This document shows, piece after piece, positions 50,067 through 58,326 of a DNA stretch of 64,000 bases. The position numbers and the translations under genes were made by a program. Below the pieces are notes generated by a model, which was not told the origin of the DNA, made no database searches, and worked only from the letters and a program-made list of their open reading frames with translations. Every line of letters begins with the position of its first letter. Position 1 is the first letter of the stretch. The DNA is from Pseudomonas frederiksbergensis (GTDB lineage Bacteria; Pseudomonadota; Gammaproteobacteria; Pseudomonadales; Pseudomonadaceae), in assembly GCF_003732665.1 (NCBI RefSeq), contig NZ_MOBP01000017.1, forward strand, positions 21,520 through 85,519. Direction: 5' to 3'.

Positions 50067-51602
50067 TCAGGTCGGCGCACGGGGCGGAAAGATCCGCGTC
50101 GGCAGCCAGAAAATCAGCAGGATCAGCGCGACAGCGACACCCGCCATACACAGATAAAGATCGGAAGCGGTCAGCACCACGGCCTGCTCATGCAGTCGGT
50201 GGGCAAGGCCGGCGCTGTCGCTGTCGACCAGGGGCGAATTGCCGAGGCGGTCCACCAACATGGTCGAGTGGAAATGCAGGCGTGCGGTGGTCAGCGCGTC
50301 GATGATGCCGGTGGCGATCACCGCCGAGAGGCCTTTGACGGTGTTGAACCAGGCCGAGGCGAACGGCCCTTCCATCGGCGTGATGCTGCCGGTGGCAAGC
50401 ATCAACAGCGGCAACACCGCCATGGGTTGTCCGAAGATTTGCAGCAGTTGCAGCACGTAGAAATCATCGCGAATCCACGCCGACGTCAGTTGCGAACCAC
50501 CGAGGCAGGACAACACCAACATGCTCAAGCCAAGCCCCAGCACCCAACGGCAATCGACCCAGCGCAGGTTGCACAACGCCGCCACCAATGGCAGTGCGAT
50601 CAACTGCGGCAGCGCAGCGATCAGCATGATCGGCGCGGTCTGAATCGGCCGATAACCCTGGACTTGCGCCAGGTAACTCGACGGAATGACCACCACCGCC
50701 AGCAACACCACCAACACCCCGGCCAGGGTCATCAAGGCGAACGACAGGTTGCGAATGCCGAGCATCTGCAACTTGAAGAACGGGATCGGCTGCGACCATT
50801 CGTTGATCAGGAACAGCACCAACAACAGCAAACCGCCGCCAAGCAAAAAGCAGATCAGGCTCGATTCAAACCAGTCCAGCCGATTGCCCTGCAGGATGCC
50901 GATCACCAGCATGCAGATCGCCGGAAACCCCAGCAACAAACCGCGCCAGTTGAACTGCTTCAAGCGCTCCAGGCGCAGCGGGTCCTGGGGCAAACCGTAA
51001 GCCACTGCCGCCATGGCGATCAGGCACGGCACGATGATTTGCCAGAAGGTCCATTGCCAGCCGACGTACTCGGTCCATAACCCGGCCAAGGGTGTGCCGA
51101 GGCCGGGGCCGAAGGTTGCGGTCAGGGCATACCCGGCCAGGCCGTAGAGCTTGACGTTGGCCGGCAGGAAACGCAGGGCGACGGTCATCAACATCGGCGG
51201 CAACGCCCCGCCGGCCAGGCCCTGGACGATGCGCATCAGCAGCAGGCTTTCGTAATTCGGCGCGAACGGGCACAGCACGCCCAGCAGCGTGAAAGCGCCG
51301 ATGGCGTAGAGGGTGAAGCGGCGTAACGAGAACGTCACCGAGCACCATGGCGCGAAGGCCATCGCTGCCACGGAGGTCGCGGTGTAGCTGGCGACCAGCC
51401 AGGTGCCTTCGTCGTAACCGATGGCCAACGCGCCGCGAATGTCGGCCAGGGCGACCTTGGTCACCATCTCGTTCAGGCCGGACACCAGCACCGCCAGCAA
51501 CACGCCCACCAGACCGATGATGATCCGCAGACCGAAGACCGGTGGCGTGACGGCGGCAGGGCTGGCCGCAGCGAGGGGGGCTGGGGCCGTGAGGGAAGTC
51601 AT
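50067..51602 (-). CDS. MFS multidrug exporter of the DHA2 (EmrB) type
   Basis: 511 residues from ATG 51602, preceded by GGAGCGAG. About 14 transmembrane helices; motif C-like stretch AGGALPPMLMTVALRFLPANVKLYGLAGYALTATFGPGLGTPLAGLW and GWQWTFWQIIVP are typical of EmrB proteins. It exports drugs or toxic organic compounds with proton exchange through its adaptor and outer-membrane partner. It is the first gene of the operon. The LysR gene further upstream, in the same direction beyond a REP pair, may control it. Confidence 0.93.
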   Translation of the reverse strand: MTSLTAPAPLAAASPAAVTPPVFGLRIIIGLVGVLLAVLVSGLNEMVTKVALADIRGALAIGYDEGTWLVASYTATSVAAMAFAPWCSVTFSLRRFTLYAIGAFTLLGVLCPFAPNYESLLLMRIVQGLAGGALPPMLMTVALRFLPANVKLYGLAGYALTATFGPGLGTPLAGLWTEYVGWQWTFWQIIVPCLIAMAAVAYGLPQDPLRLERLKQFNWRGLLLGFPAICMLVIGILQGNRLDWFESSLICFLLGGGLLLLVLFLINEWSQPIPFFKLQMLGIRNLSFALMTLAGVLVVLLAVVVIPSSYLAQVQGYRPIQTAPIMLIAALPQLIALPLVAALCNLRWVDCRWVLGLGLSMLVLSCLGGSQLTSAWIRDDFYVLQLLQIFGQPMAVLPLLMLATGSITPMEGPFASAWFNTVKGLSAVIATGIIDALTTARLHFHSTMLVDRLGNSPLVDSDSAGLAHRLHEQAVVLTASDLYLCMAGVAVALILLIFWLPTRIFPPRAPT

Positions 51603-51713
51603 GGACTCGCTCCGGAATAGGAAATACCGGGGCATTTTATGGAGGGCGGGGCGTTACGAAAATTGACTTATTGGCAGTTTATAACTGCGCCAGACGCAAC
51701 GATGACCAATCCC

Positions 51714-51806
51714 TTGTGGGAGCGGGCTTGCTCGCGAAAGCGGTGGGTCAGTCAATATGAATGTTGAATGTGCCGGCCTCTTCGCGAGCAAGCCCGCTCC
51801 CACAGG
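51714..51806. repeat. REP pair (BIME)
   Basis: TTGTGGGAGCGGGCTTGCTC and its inverted partner with a 40-nt spacer, between the MFS promoter region and the LysR stop. Confidence 0.9.
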
Positions 51807-51821
51807 GGACTTACTTCGGCT

Positions 51822-52742
51822 TCAAACCGGCTGCGCAGCCAACCAGGTCTCATCGCAGCACGCCTTGAGGGTTTCGCGCATCCAGCGGTGGGCCGGGTCT
51901 TTGTCGTAGCGCGGGTGCCAGGCCTGGGTCAGCATCAGCATCGGCAATGGAATCGGCAAGGTGAACGAGCGCAATTTCAAGCCCAGGCGCCGCACGCTTA
52001 GCAGCGCTTCCTTGGGCACCGGCAGCAGCAGGTCGGAATCGGGCAGGGCAAACATCGCCGCATGGAAACTCGGCGCAATCACCGCCACCCGCCGCTCCAA
52101 TCCCAAGGCTTCCAGTGCCGTATCAATTGGCCCACGGGCGATCCCGCGTCGGGACATGCTGATATGGGAAAACCCGGCATAGCGCTCGGCAGTGATTTCT
52201 TCGGCAAACAGCGGATGATCTTCCCGGGCCAGGCCGACGAAGTGGGTGGAGAACAGGTTTTGAATCTTCACTTCCGGCATCGACGGGCGATTGTTGCTGA
52301 CGCTCAGGTCGATCCGCCCTTCGCGCAGCGCCTCGTCGTCACCATCGCCTTCCGGGACGAAACGCAGTTCACAGTGCGGGGCCTGGCGCTCCATGGTGTC
52401 GAACAGCTTGCCGCCGTAGACGCCGACGAAAAAGTCATTGGCGCGGATGCTGAAGCGCCGGCGCAGGGTGCCCAGTTCCACGGCGTCCGCCGAACGAAAC
52501 AGCAACGCCGCCTGCTCCACCACGTCCCGCACCTGCTCGCGCAGCGCCAAGGCCCTGGGGGTTGGCACCAGGCCACGTCCGGCGCGCACCAGGATCGGGT
52601 CGCCGATGGCTTCGCGGATACGGGTCAGCGTTCGGCTCATGGCGGCCGGGCTGAGGTTCATCCGCCGCGCGGCGCCCACCACACTGCCCTCGTCGAGCAA
52701 GGCATCGAGGGCGACCAACAAGTTCATGTCCGGGAGTTGCAT
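51822..52742 (-). CDS. LysR-family transcriptional regulator
   Basis: 306 residues from ATG 52742 (GTG 52751 also possible). Winged-helix N-terminus: NLLVALDALLDEGSVVGAARRMNLSPAAMSRTLTRIREAIGDPILVRAGRGLVPTPRA, a NodD/LinR-like variant. A periplasmic-binding-protein-like effector domain follows. It probably controls the adjacent EmrAB-OMF operon, but it is not divergent from it, so that is uncertain. Confidence 0.9.
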   Translation of the reverse strand: MQLPDMNLLVALDALLDEGSVVGAARRMNLSPAAMSRTLTRIREAIGDPILVRAGRGLVPTPRALALREQVRDVVEQAALLFRSADAVELGTLRRRFSIRANDFFVGVYGGKLFDTMERQAPHCELRFVPEGDGDDEALREGRIDLSVSNNRPSMPEVKIQNLFSTHFVGLAREDHPLFAEEITAERYAGFSHISMSRRGIARGPIDTALEALGLERRVAVIAPSFHAAMFALPDSDLLLPVPKEALLSVRRLGLKLRSFTLPIPLPMLMLTQAWHPRYDKDPAHRWMRETLKACCDETWLAAQPV

Positions 52743-52819
52743 GCTGAGCACTCTTGGCTGATCAGGATTGATTCAGGCGCAATGCTAGCAGACACACTTG
52801 AATTGAGTGGTGACTGGAC

Positions 52820-52922
52820 TGACGCCTTCGCGAGCAAGCCCGCTCCCACAGGGTGTTTTGCCTTGCACAAAATCTTCATTAACTGAAGATCCCCTGTGGG
52901 AGCGGGCTTGCTCGCGAAGAGG
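52820..52922. repeat. REP pair (BIME) with extended flanking complementarity
   Basis: GCCTTCGCGAGCAAGCCCGC and its inverted partner; outside them CTGGACT (from 52814) and AGTCCAG (to 52931) continue the inverted repeat. It lies between the LysR and ABC permease genes. Confidence 0.88.
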
Positions 52923-52943
52923 CCAGTCCAGGCACCACAAAAC

Positions 52944-53810
52944 TCAGCGCTGCATCCCCCACCGCTTCACCGTCACCCGCTCCAGGGTATCGAACACCAG
53001 GTTCTCCACCAGCAACCCAATCAGAATCACCACTGCCAACCCCGCAAACACCTTGTCCGTGTACAGCTCATTGCGATTCTGAAAGATGTACCAACCCAAC
53101 CCGCCCTTGCCGCTGGTCGCGCCGAACACCAGTTCCGCCGCGATCAGGGTGCGCCAGGCAAACGCCCAGCCGATTTTCAGCCCGGCAAGAATCGACGGCA
53201 ATGCCGCCGGAATCAGGATGAACAACACAAAGCGCATGCCCTTGAGGCCATAGTTGCGCCCGGCCATGCGCAGGGTTTCCGAGACGCCGAGGAACCCGGC
53301 GTAAGTGTTCAACGCCAAAGCCCAGAGCACCGAATGCACCAGCACGAAAATCAGGCTGTTTTGCCCCAGGCCAAACCACAGCAAGGCCAGGGGCAACAGC
53401 GCAATCGCCGGCAACGGGTTGAACATCGAGGTCAGCGTGCTCAGCAGGTCACGACCGAACTGCGTCGACACCGCCAACGTGGTCAGGGCAAACGCCAGGA
53501 CGATGCCGATCAGATAACCCTTGAGCAAAACCACCAGGGAAATCCACACCTTGCCCAGCAACTCACCACTGAGCAGACCGTCGTACAACGCGCTGGCGGT
53601 TTGCAAAAAACTCGGCAGCAGCAGGTCGTTGTTCTGGATACGGGCGACGATTTCCCACAGCACCGCCAGCAAGATCAGGATCAGGCTTTTACGAATCCAG
53701 CCCTGTTGCCATACACGCTGGCCGAGGGGCAATTCTCGCTCCAGCGGTACGCTCGTCAGGGGCTCTAATACGGTTTCGAATTCTTTACGCGCAGATGAAA
53801 ACTGGCTCAT
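52944..53810 (-). CDS. ABC transporter permease (TauC/SsuC type)
   Basis: 288 residues with about six helices and the EAA-like loop GVSETLRMAGRNYGLKGMRFVLFILIPAALPSILAGLKIG (about residues 175-215), the contact for the ATPase. It belongs to the nitrate/sulfonate/taurine permease family. It is the last gene of a four-gene operon (dioxygenase, binding protein, ATPase, permease), 20 bp after the ATPase gene. The substrate is probably an organosulfur or similar compound. Confidence 0.92.
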   Translation of the reverse strand: MSQFSSARKEFETVLEPLTSVPLERELPLGQRVWQQGWIRKSLILILLAVLWEIVARIQNNDLLLPSFLQTASALYDGLLSGELLGKVWISLVVLLKGYLIGIVLAFALTTLAVSTQFGRDLLSTLTSMFNPLPAIALLPLALLWFGLGQNSLIFVLVHSVLWALALNTYAGFLGVSETLRMAGRNYGLKGMRFVLFILIPAALPSILAGLKIGWAFAWRTLIAAELVFGATSGKGGLGWYIFQNRNELYTDKVFAGLAVVILIGLLVENLVFDTLERVTVKRWGMQR

Positions 53811-53830
53811 CGGGCAATCCTCTCAATGGC

Positions 53831-54691
53831 TCAGTAAGCGATGCGAATGTCAGAGAAATCCAGCTCGCGCTCGGTTTCCGGGGACTGGCCTTCATCGAAC
53901 AACAACCGGTGAATCCGCCGCGCCGATTCCTGAAACGCCACGCCACCGAGGCTGTGCAAATCGTATTGATGGCTGTGGACTTCCGCCCGCACCCGCCCGG
54001 GATGCGGTGACAGCAGCAGGATGCGATTGCCCACCACCAGCGCCTCTTCGATGGAATGCGTCACGAACAACAGCGTGAAGCGCACCTCTTCCCAGAGCAG
54101 CAGCAATTCTTCCTGCATCTTGCGTCGGGTCAGTGCGTCGAGGGCGGCGAAGGGTTCGTCCATCAGGAGGATTTTCGGCTGCATCGCCAAGGCCCGAGCA
54201 ATCGCTACTCGCGCCTTCATACCGCCCGACAAGGTGTGCGGATAGGCATCGGCAAACGCCGCCAACCCGACCTTGTCCAGATAGTGCAGCGCCCGCTCTT
54301 CGGCCTCTTTGCGTTTGAGGGTTTTGGAGGCCAGCAGCGGAAACATCACGTTCTGTTTGACGGTTTTCCACGGCGGCAGTTGGTCGAATTCCTGAAACAC
54401 CACGATCCGGTCCGGGCCTGGCGCATTGACGGTTTGCCCCAGCAGACGAATCTCGCCCTCGCACGGCTGGATGAACCCGGCCACTGCTTTGAGCAACGTC
54501 GATTTACCGCACCCGGACGGGCCGAGCAGCACAAAGCGGTCCGCCGGATCGATCTCGAAACTCACTTGATGGGTCGCGCGAACCACCCGTTGCGGCGTGC
54601 GGTATTCCAGGCTTACGTGATCAACCGACAGCAGCGCCTGGGTTGCCGTGGTCGGGTTGCTGGCCGTGTGGCCTTGCAAGGGGGCGTTCAT
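53831..54691 (-). CDS. ABC transporter ATPase (TauB/SsuB type)
   Basis: 286 residues from ATG 54691, with AAGGGAGC 8 nt upstream. Walker A GPSGCGKST, Q-loop VFQEFDQLPPWKTV, signature LSGGMKARVAIARAL, Walker B ILLMDEPFAALD, and switch His in FVTHSIEEAL. It powers the importer formed with the permease at 52944. The start is 5 bp after the binding-protein stop. Confidence 0.94.
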   Translation of the reverse strand: MNAPLQGHTASNPTTATQALLSVDHVSLEYRTPQRVVRATHQVSFEIDPADRFVLLGPSGCGKSTLLKAVAGFIQPCEGEIRLLGQTVNAPGPDRIVVFQEFDQLPPWKTVKQNVMFPLLASKTLKRKEAEERALHYLDKVGLAAFADAYPHTLSGGMKARVAIARALAMQPKILLMDEPFAALDALTRRKMQEELLLLWEEVRFTLLFVTHSIEEALVVGNRILLLSPHPGRVRAEVHSHQYDLHSLGGVAFQESARRIHRLLFDEGQSPETERELDFSDIRIAY

Positions 54692-54696
54692 GTCGA

Positions 54697-55722
54697 TCAG
54701 CTCCCTTGCAGCGGTTTGGCGTCCTGGAAGAAATAATCCTTCCACGAATCCGGTTTGTTTTTGATCGCGCCGACGCGGTACAGGAATTCGGCCAGCGGGT
54801 AGGTGTTTTTCGGCGTGACGCTGAACTCGAACTGCGGGTTGTCGATGATTTTCAGCAGCGCCGCACGGTCGATTTTGGCTTTTGTCACGCGGATGTATGT
54901 GTCCGCCGCCGCGCCTTTATCGTTCTGCGCAAATTGCGCCGCTTCGGTCAGCGCCTCGACGAACGCCTTGTAGGTTTTCGGGTTCTCGTCGCGGAATTTT
55001 TCGGTGGCGAACAGCACCGTCGGCGAGTTCGGGCCGAGCAGGTCGTAGGTGTTGAGCACCACATGCACGTTGGGGTTTTCCAGCGCCTGATCCTGGAACG
55101 GCGGGTTGGAGAAATGCCCGGTCAGCTCGGTGCCGCCCGCGATCAGCGCAGCAGTGGCGTCCGGGTGCGGAATGGCGATGGTGTACTTGTCGAGGCGATT
55201 GAATTCCTTGTCGCCCCACTGTTTGGCGGCCGCGTATTGCAAGAAGCGCGACTGCACCGACACCCCGACCGCCGGCACCGCAATGCGGTCCTTCTCGGTG
55301 AAGTCGGCAATGGTTTTGACCTTGGGATTGTTGCTCACCAGGTAGTACGGGAAGTTACCCAACGAAGCCACAGCTTTGACGTTCTGCTTGCCGTGGGTGC
55401 GGTCCCAAATGGTCAGCAGCGGACCGACGCCGGCCCCGGCAATGTCGATGGAGCCGGAGAGCAACGCATCGTTGACCGCCGCCCCGCCCGAGAGCTGGGT
55501 CCAGTCGACCTTGATGTCGATGCCTTCCTGCTTGCCGTACTTCTCGATCAGGTTCTGATCGCGCACCACGTTGAGCAACAGGTAAACAATGCCGAACTGC
55601 TCGGCGATGCGGATTTCACCTTCAGCCTGGGCCACGGTCGGCGCCATCAGGCTGCCGGCGATCAGGCTGAAACCCAGGCCGATGGCCGCGGCCAGCGGTG
55701 CCAATGAAAGACGTTTGGACAT
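54697..55722 (-). CDS. ABC transporter substrate-binding protein (TauA/SsuA-like)
   Basis: 341 residues from ATG 55722, giving a signal peptide (LAAAIGLGFSLIAGSLMAPTVAQA); the open frame to 56076 lies over the dioxygenase gene and is not used. Mature part: EQFGIVYLLLNVVRDQNLIEKYGK, LLSGSIDIAGAGVGPLLTIWD and PDATAALIAGGTELTGHFSNPPF, as in NMT1/TauA-type binding proteins. The ligand cannot be named from sequence. The gap to the dioxygenase stop is 17 bp. Confidence 0.92.
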   Translation of the reverse strand: MSKRLSLAPLAAAIGLGFSLIAGSLMAPTVAQAEGEIRIAEQFGIVYLLLNVVRDQNLIEKYGKQEGIDIKVDWTQLSGGAAVNDALLSGSIDIAGAGVGPLLTIWDRTHGKQNVKAVASLGNFPYYLVSNNPKVKTIADFTEKDRIAVPAVGVSVQSRFLQYAAAKQWGDKEFNRLDKYTIAIPHPDATAALIAGGTELTGHFSNPPFQDQALENPNVHVVLNTYDLLGPNSPTVLFATEKFRDENPKTYKAFVEALTEAAQFAQNDKGAAADTYIRVTKAKIDRAALLKIIDNPQFEFSVTPKNTYPLAEFLYRVGAIKNKPDSWKDYFFQDAKPLQGS

Positions 55723-55739
55723 GGTGGTTCTCCGGCAAA

Positions 55740-56627
55740 TCAGAAAGGCGCGTCGCCCTGGATGGTGGTGCGATACAACTTGCGGCGCAGGTAGCTCGGG
55801 CACCCGGCGGCAAGGTGGATCAGCGAACGGTTGTCCCAGAACACCAGGTCGTGGGGCTGCCACTGATGGCGGTAGATGTTTTGCGGCAACACGCTGTGGG
55901 CGTAGAGCTCGGCGAGCAGTTGCTGGCTCTCGTCTTCCGGCAGGCCAACGATGCGCGTGGTGAAGCCTTCGCTGACGAACAACGCCTTGCGCCCGTTTTC
56001 CGGGTGAGTGCGCACGATCGGGTGCACGACTTCGGCGACCTGGGCCAGTTGCTCCGGGGTCAGGGTCGGACGCCAATTGCCTTCGAATTTGGTTTCGCTG
56101 TAGCGCGCCGTGTAGGAGTGGGCGGCGGATCGACCTTCGACGGCTTTACGCAGCGCGTCGGGCAAGCCGTCCCAGGCTTTGTGCATGTCGGCGAACAGGG
56201 TGTCGCCGCCCTCGGACGGCAGCTCTTGGGCGTGCAGCATCGAGCCCAGGCTTGGCAGTTCTTTATAGGAAAGGTCCGAATGCCAGAACTTGCCGGCATC
56301 ACCGAGGCCAACGGACACGCCGTTTTCGATGATGTTGGACACGATGAGGATTTCCGGGTGGCCGGTCAGCAAGAACTGTTTGAGCACGTGGATTTGCAAC
56401 ACGCCGAAACGGCGGCTGAAGTCGATTTGCTGCTCGGGGGTAATGCGCTGGTCGCGGAAGACAACGACGTGATAATCCAGGTGCGCACGGTGGATGCGCG
56501 CGAAATCCTGGTCATTGATCGGGCGGGACAGGTCCAGGCCGATGATTTCGGCACCGACGGCGCCGCTGAACGGGCGGATATCAAAGGTTTGCGGCGCGAT
56601 GCTTTGAGACGTAGAGACGGCTGACAT
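55740..56627 (-). CDS. TauD/TfdA-family 2-oxoglutarate-dependent dioxygenase
   Basis: 295 residues from ATG 56627, with GGAG 8 nt upstream. Fe(II) ligands: the HxD pair in KFWHSDLSYKE (about residue 116) and the distal His in DNRSLIHLAAG; the 2-oxoglutarate Arg is near RRKLYRTTIQGD. It opens an importer operon of the tauABCD kind but is placed first, not last. It may release sulfite from a sulfonate or alkyl sulfate, or oxidise another imported compound. A palindrome (56782-56796) upstream may control the operon. Confidence 0.9.
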   Translation of the reverse strand: MSAVSTSQSIAPQTFDIRPFSGAVGAEIIGLDLSRPINDQDFARIHRAHLDYHVVVFRDQRITPEQQIDFSRRFGVLQIHVLKQFLLTGHPEILIVSNIIENGVSVGLGDAGKFWHSDLSYKELPSLGSMLHAQELPSEGGDTLFADMHKAWDGLPDALRKAVEGRSAAHSYTARYSETKFEGNWRPTLTPEQLAQVAEVVHPIVRTHPENGRKALFVSEGFTTRIVGLPEDESQQLLAELYAHSVLPQNIYRHQWQPHDLVFWDNRSLIHLAAGCPSYLRRKLYRTTIQGDAPF

Positions 56628-56781
56628 GTAAATCACTCCCACGCACGGCACGCTCAAGGGCGCGCGCGTCGATCAGAAACTCACGGAGGTCCCGTGTTGG
56701 TTCGTGTCGTGCGGCGCGCCGATTGGTCGGCGGGTACGCAGGAGAGTGACTTTATAGTCATAAGAATTGAAATTTAAATAC

Positions 56782-56796
56782 CGTTAGTGAATAACG
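56782..56796. promoter_or_regulatory. Palindrome upstream of the dioxygenase/importer operon
   Basis: CGTTA-GTGAA-TAACG, a perfect 5-bp inverted repeat about 155 bp upstream of the dioxygenase start, in an AT-rich stretch that also holds CTATAA on the minus strand, a possible -10 element. A LysR-type (for example sulfur-control) site is possible, not shown. Confidence 0.4.
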
Positions 56797-56805
56797 ATAT
56801 GCCAC

Positions 56806-56940
56806 CGATTGTTCCTACGCGCCTGCGTGGGAACGATCAGTTCGGCTTTTGGATTGTGGTGTCTTTTAGGCCGCCTTCGCGAGCAAGCCCGCTCCCACAT
56901 TGGTTCTGCGTGTGGGAGCGGGCTTGCTCGCGAAGAGGCC
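56806..56940. repeat. Small hairpin plus REP pair between the TauD-type operon and lapC
   Basis: First a GTTCCTACGCGCCTGCGTGG-type hairpin (56806-56836), then a REP pair with arms GCCTTCGCGAGCAAGCCCGC and its inverse (56869-56940). Nothing coding is seen in the 330 bp between the two operons. Confidence 0.85.
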
Positions 56941-56958
56941 AGAAGCAGCAACCGAAGA

Positions 56959-58326
56959 CTATCGCTCGTGCAGAGCCTCAGCCCGCGCCCGAATAATCGG
57001 CTTGAGCAGATAGCTGAGCACGGTCTTCTTGCCGGTAATGATGTCCACCGACGCCACCATCCCCGGGATGATCAGCAACGGCTTTTCATCAGTCCCGAGG
57101 TGACTGCGGTCGGTGCGCAGCTTGATGATGTAGTACGTGGTTTTCTTGTCTTCATCGGTGATGGTGTCGGCGCCGATCTGCTCAAGCTTGGCTTTGAGCC
57201 CACCATAAATGGTGTAGTCGTACGCGGTGAACTTCACCGTCGCCTCTTGCCCCGGGTGCAGGAACGCGATGTCTTGCGGGCGAACCTTTGCTTCCACCAG
57301 CAAGGTATCGTCCAACGGCACGATTTCCACCAGGTCGACGCCCGGCTGAATCACGCCGCCAATGGTGTTCACCAGCAATTTGTTGACGATCCCGCGCACT
57401 GGCGATGTCACCAGTGTCCGGCTCACGCGATCTTCCAGCGCCTTGCCGGTGGCCTGGGCCTTGTTCAGGTCGGTGCGGGCTTCGTTGAGTTGGGTCAGGG
57501 CTTCGCTGCGGAATTTGCCGCGGGTTTCGTCGATCTTGCGCTGCACTTCCTTGATCGCTGACTCGGCACGGGGTATCGCCAGGGTGGTCGCGTCCAGTTG
57601 GCCACGGGTTTCCACTTCGGCGCGTTTGAGCCGCAGCACTTCCACCGGCGACACCGCGCCCTGGGCCACCAACGGCTCGGACATGTTGATTTCCTGGCGT
57701 TGCAACGCCAGGCCGTTGCGGTACTGCGACTGTTTGGAGGTGAATTCGCGCAGTTCCTGCTGACGCTGGATCAACTGCTCCTGCAAGCCACCGATTTCAT
57801 CATGCAACTGCTGACGACGGCTGGTGTACAGCGACTCTTCGCTGGCCGCCTGGCCCGGTACGGCTTTGAGCACGTCGGCCGGGAAGTTCAGCGGACGGTC
57901 ATCCACCTCGGCGCTCAAGCGCTCGACCCGCAGCAGCATCGACAGGCGATCCGCTTCGGTTTCGCCAACGTTGGAGGCGAATCGCGTGTCGTCCAGGCGA
58001 ATCAGCGGTGCGCCGGCCTCGACGATCTGGCCTTCCTTGACGAACAGTTCGGAAACGATCCCGCCCTCAAGGTTCTGGATTTTCTGGATCTTTGACGACG
58101 GGATCGCCTTGCCGTCGCCCTTGGTCACTTCGTCGATGACGGCGAAGTTGGCCCAGAGCATCAGGAACACGAAAAAGCCGATGATTGCCCAGATGGTCAG
58201 CCGCACCACGCGCGGCGCATCTTCGATCAGCGCTTTGTTCACTTCCGGCAACGGCTGGCCTTGCAGCGACGCCGAGCCTTTGAAGTAACGGCGCACAGAA
58301 TCCCTGAAACCCGACTTAAGCAACAC
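56959..58326 (-). CDS. lapC: LapC, type I secretion membrane fusion protein
   Basis: 455 residues from GTG 58326, with AGGGG 8 nt upstream; it overlaps the lapB end by 11 nt. One helix (LTIWAIIGFFVFLMLWANFAVID), HlyD first strand KIQKIQNLEGGIVSELFVKEGQIVEAGAPLIRLD, long coiled coils (residues 110-300), and SRTLVTSPVRGIVNKLLVNTIGGVIQPG followed by the AprE/HlyD beta-barrel. It joins the LapB ABC pump to the LapE channel for export of the LapA adhesin. Confidence 0.93.
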   Translation of the reverse strand: MLLKSGFRDSVRRYFKGSASLQGQPLPEVNKALIEDAPRVVRLTIWAIIGFFVFLMLWANFAVIDEVTKGDGKAIPSSKIQKIQNLEGGIVSELFVKEGQIVEAGAPLIRLDDTRFASNVGETEADRLSMLLRVERLSAEVDDRPLNFPADVLKAVPGQAASEESLYTSRRQQLHDEIGGLQEQLIQRQQELREFTSKQSQYRNGLALQRQEINMSEPLVAQGAVSPVEVLRLKRAEVETRGQLDATTLAIPRAESAIKEVQRKIDETRGKFRSEALTQLNEARTDLNKAQATGKALEDRVSRTLVTSPVRGIVNKLLVNTIGGVIQPGVDLVEIVPLDDTLLVEAKVRPQDIAFLHPGQEATVKFTAYDYTIYGGLKAKLEQIGADTITDEDKKTTYYIIKLRTDRSHLGTDEKPLLIIPGMVASVDIITGKKTVLSYLLKPIIRARAEALHER

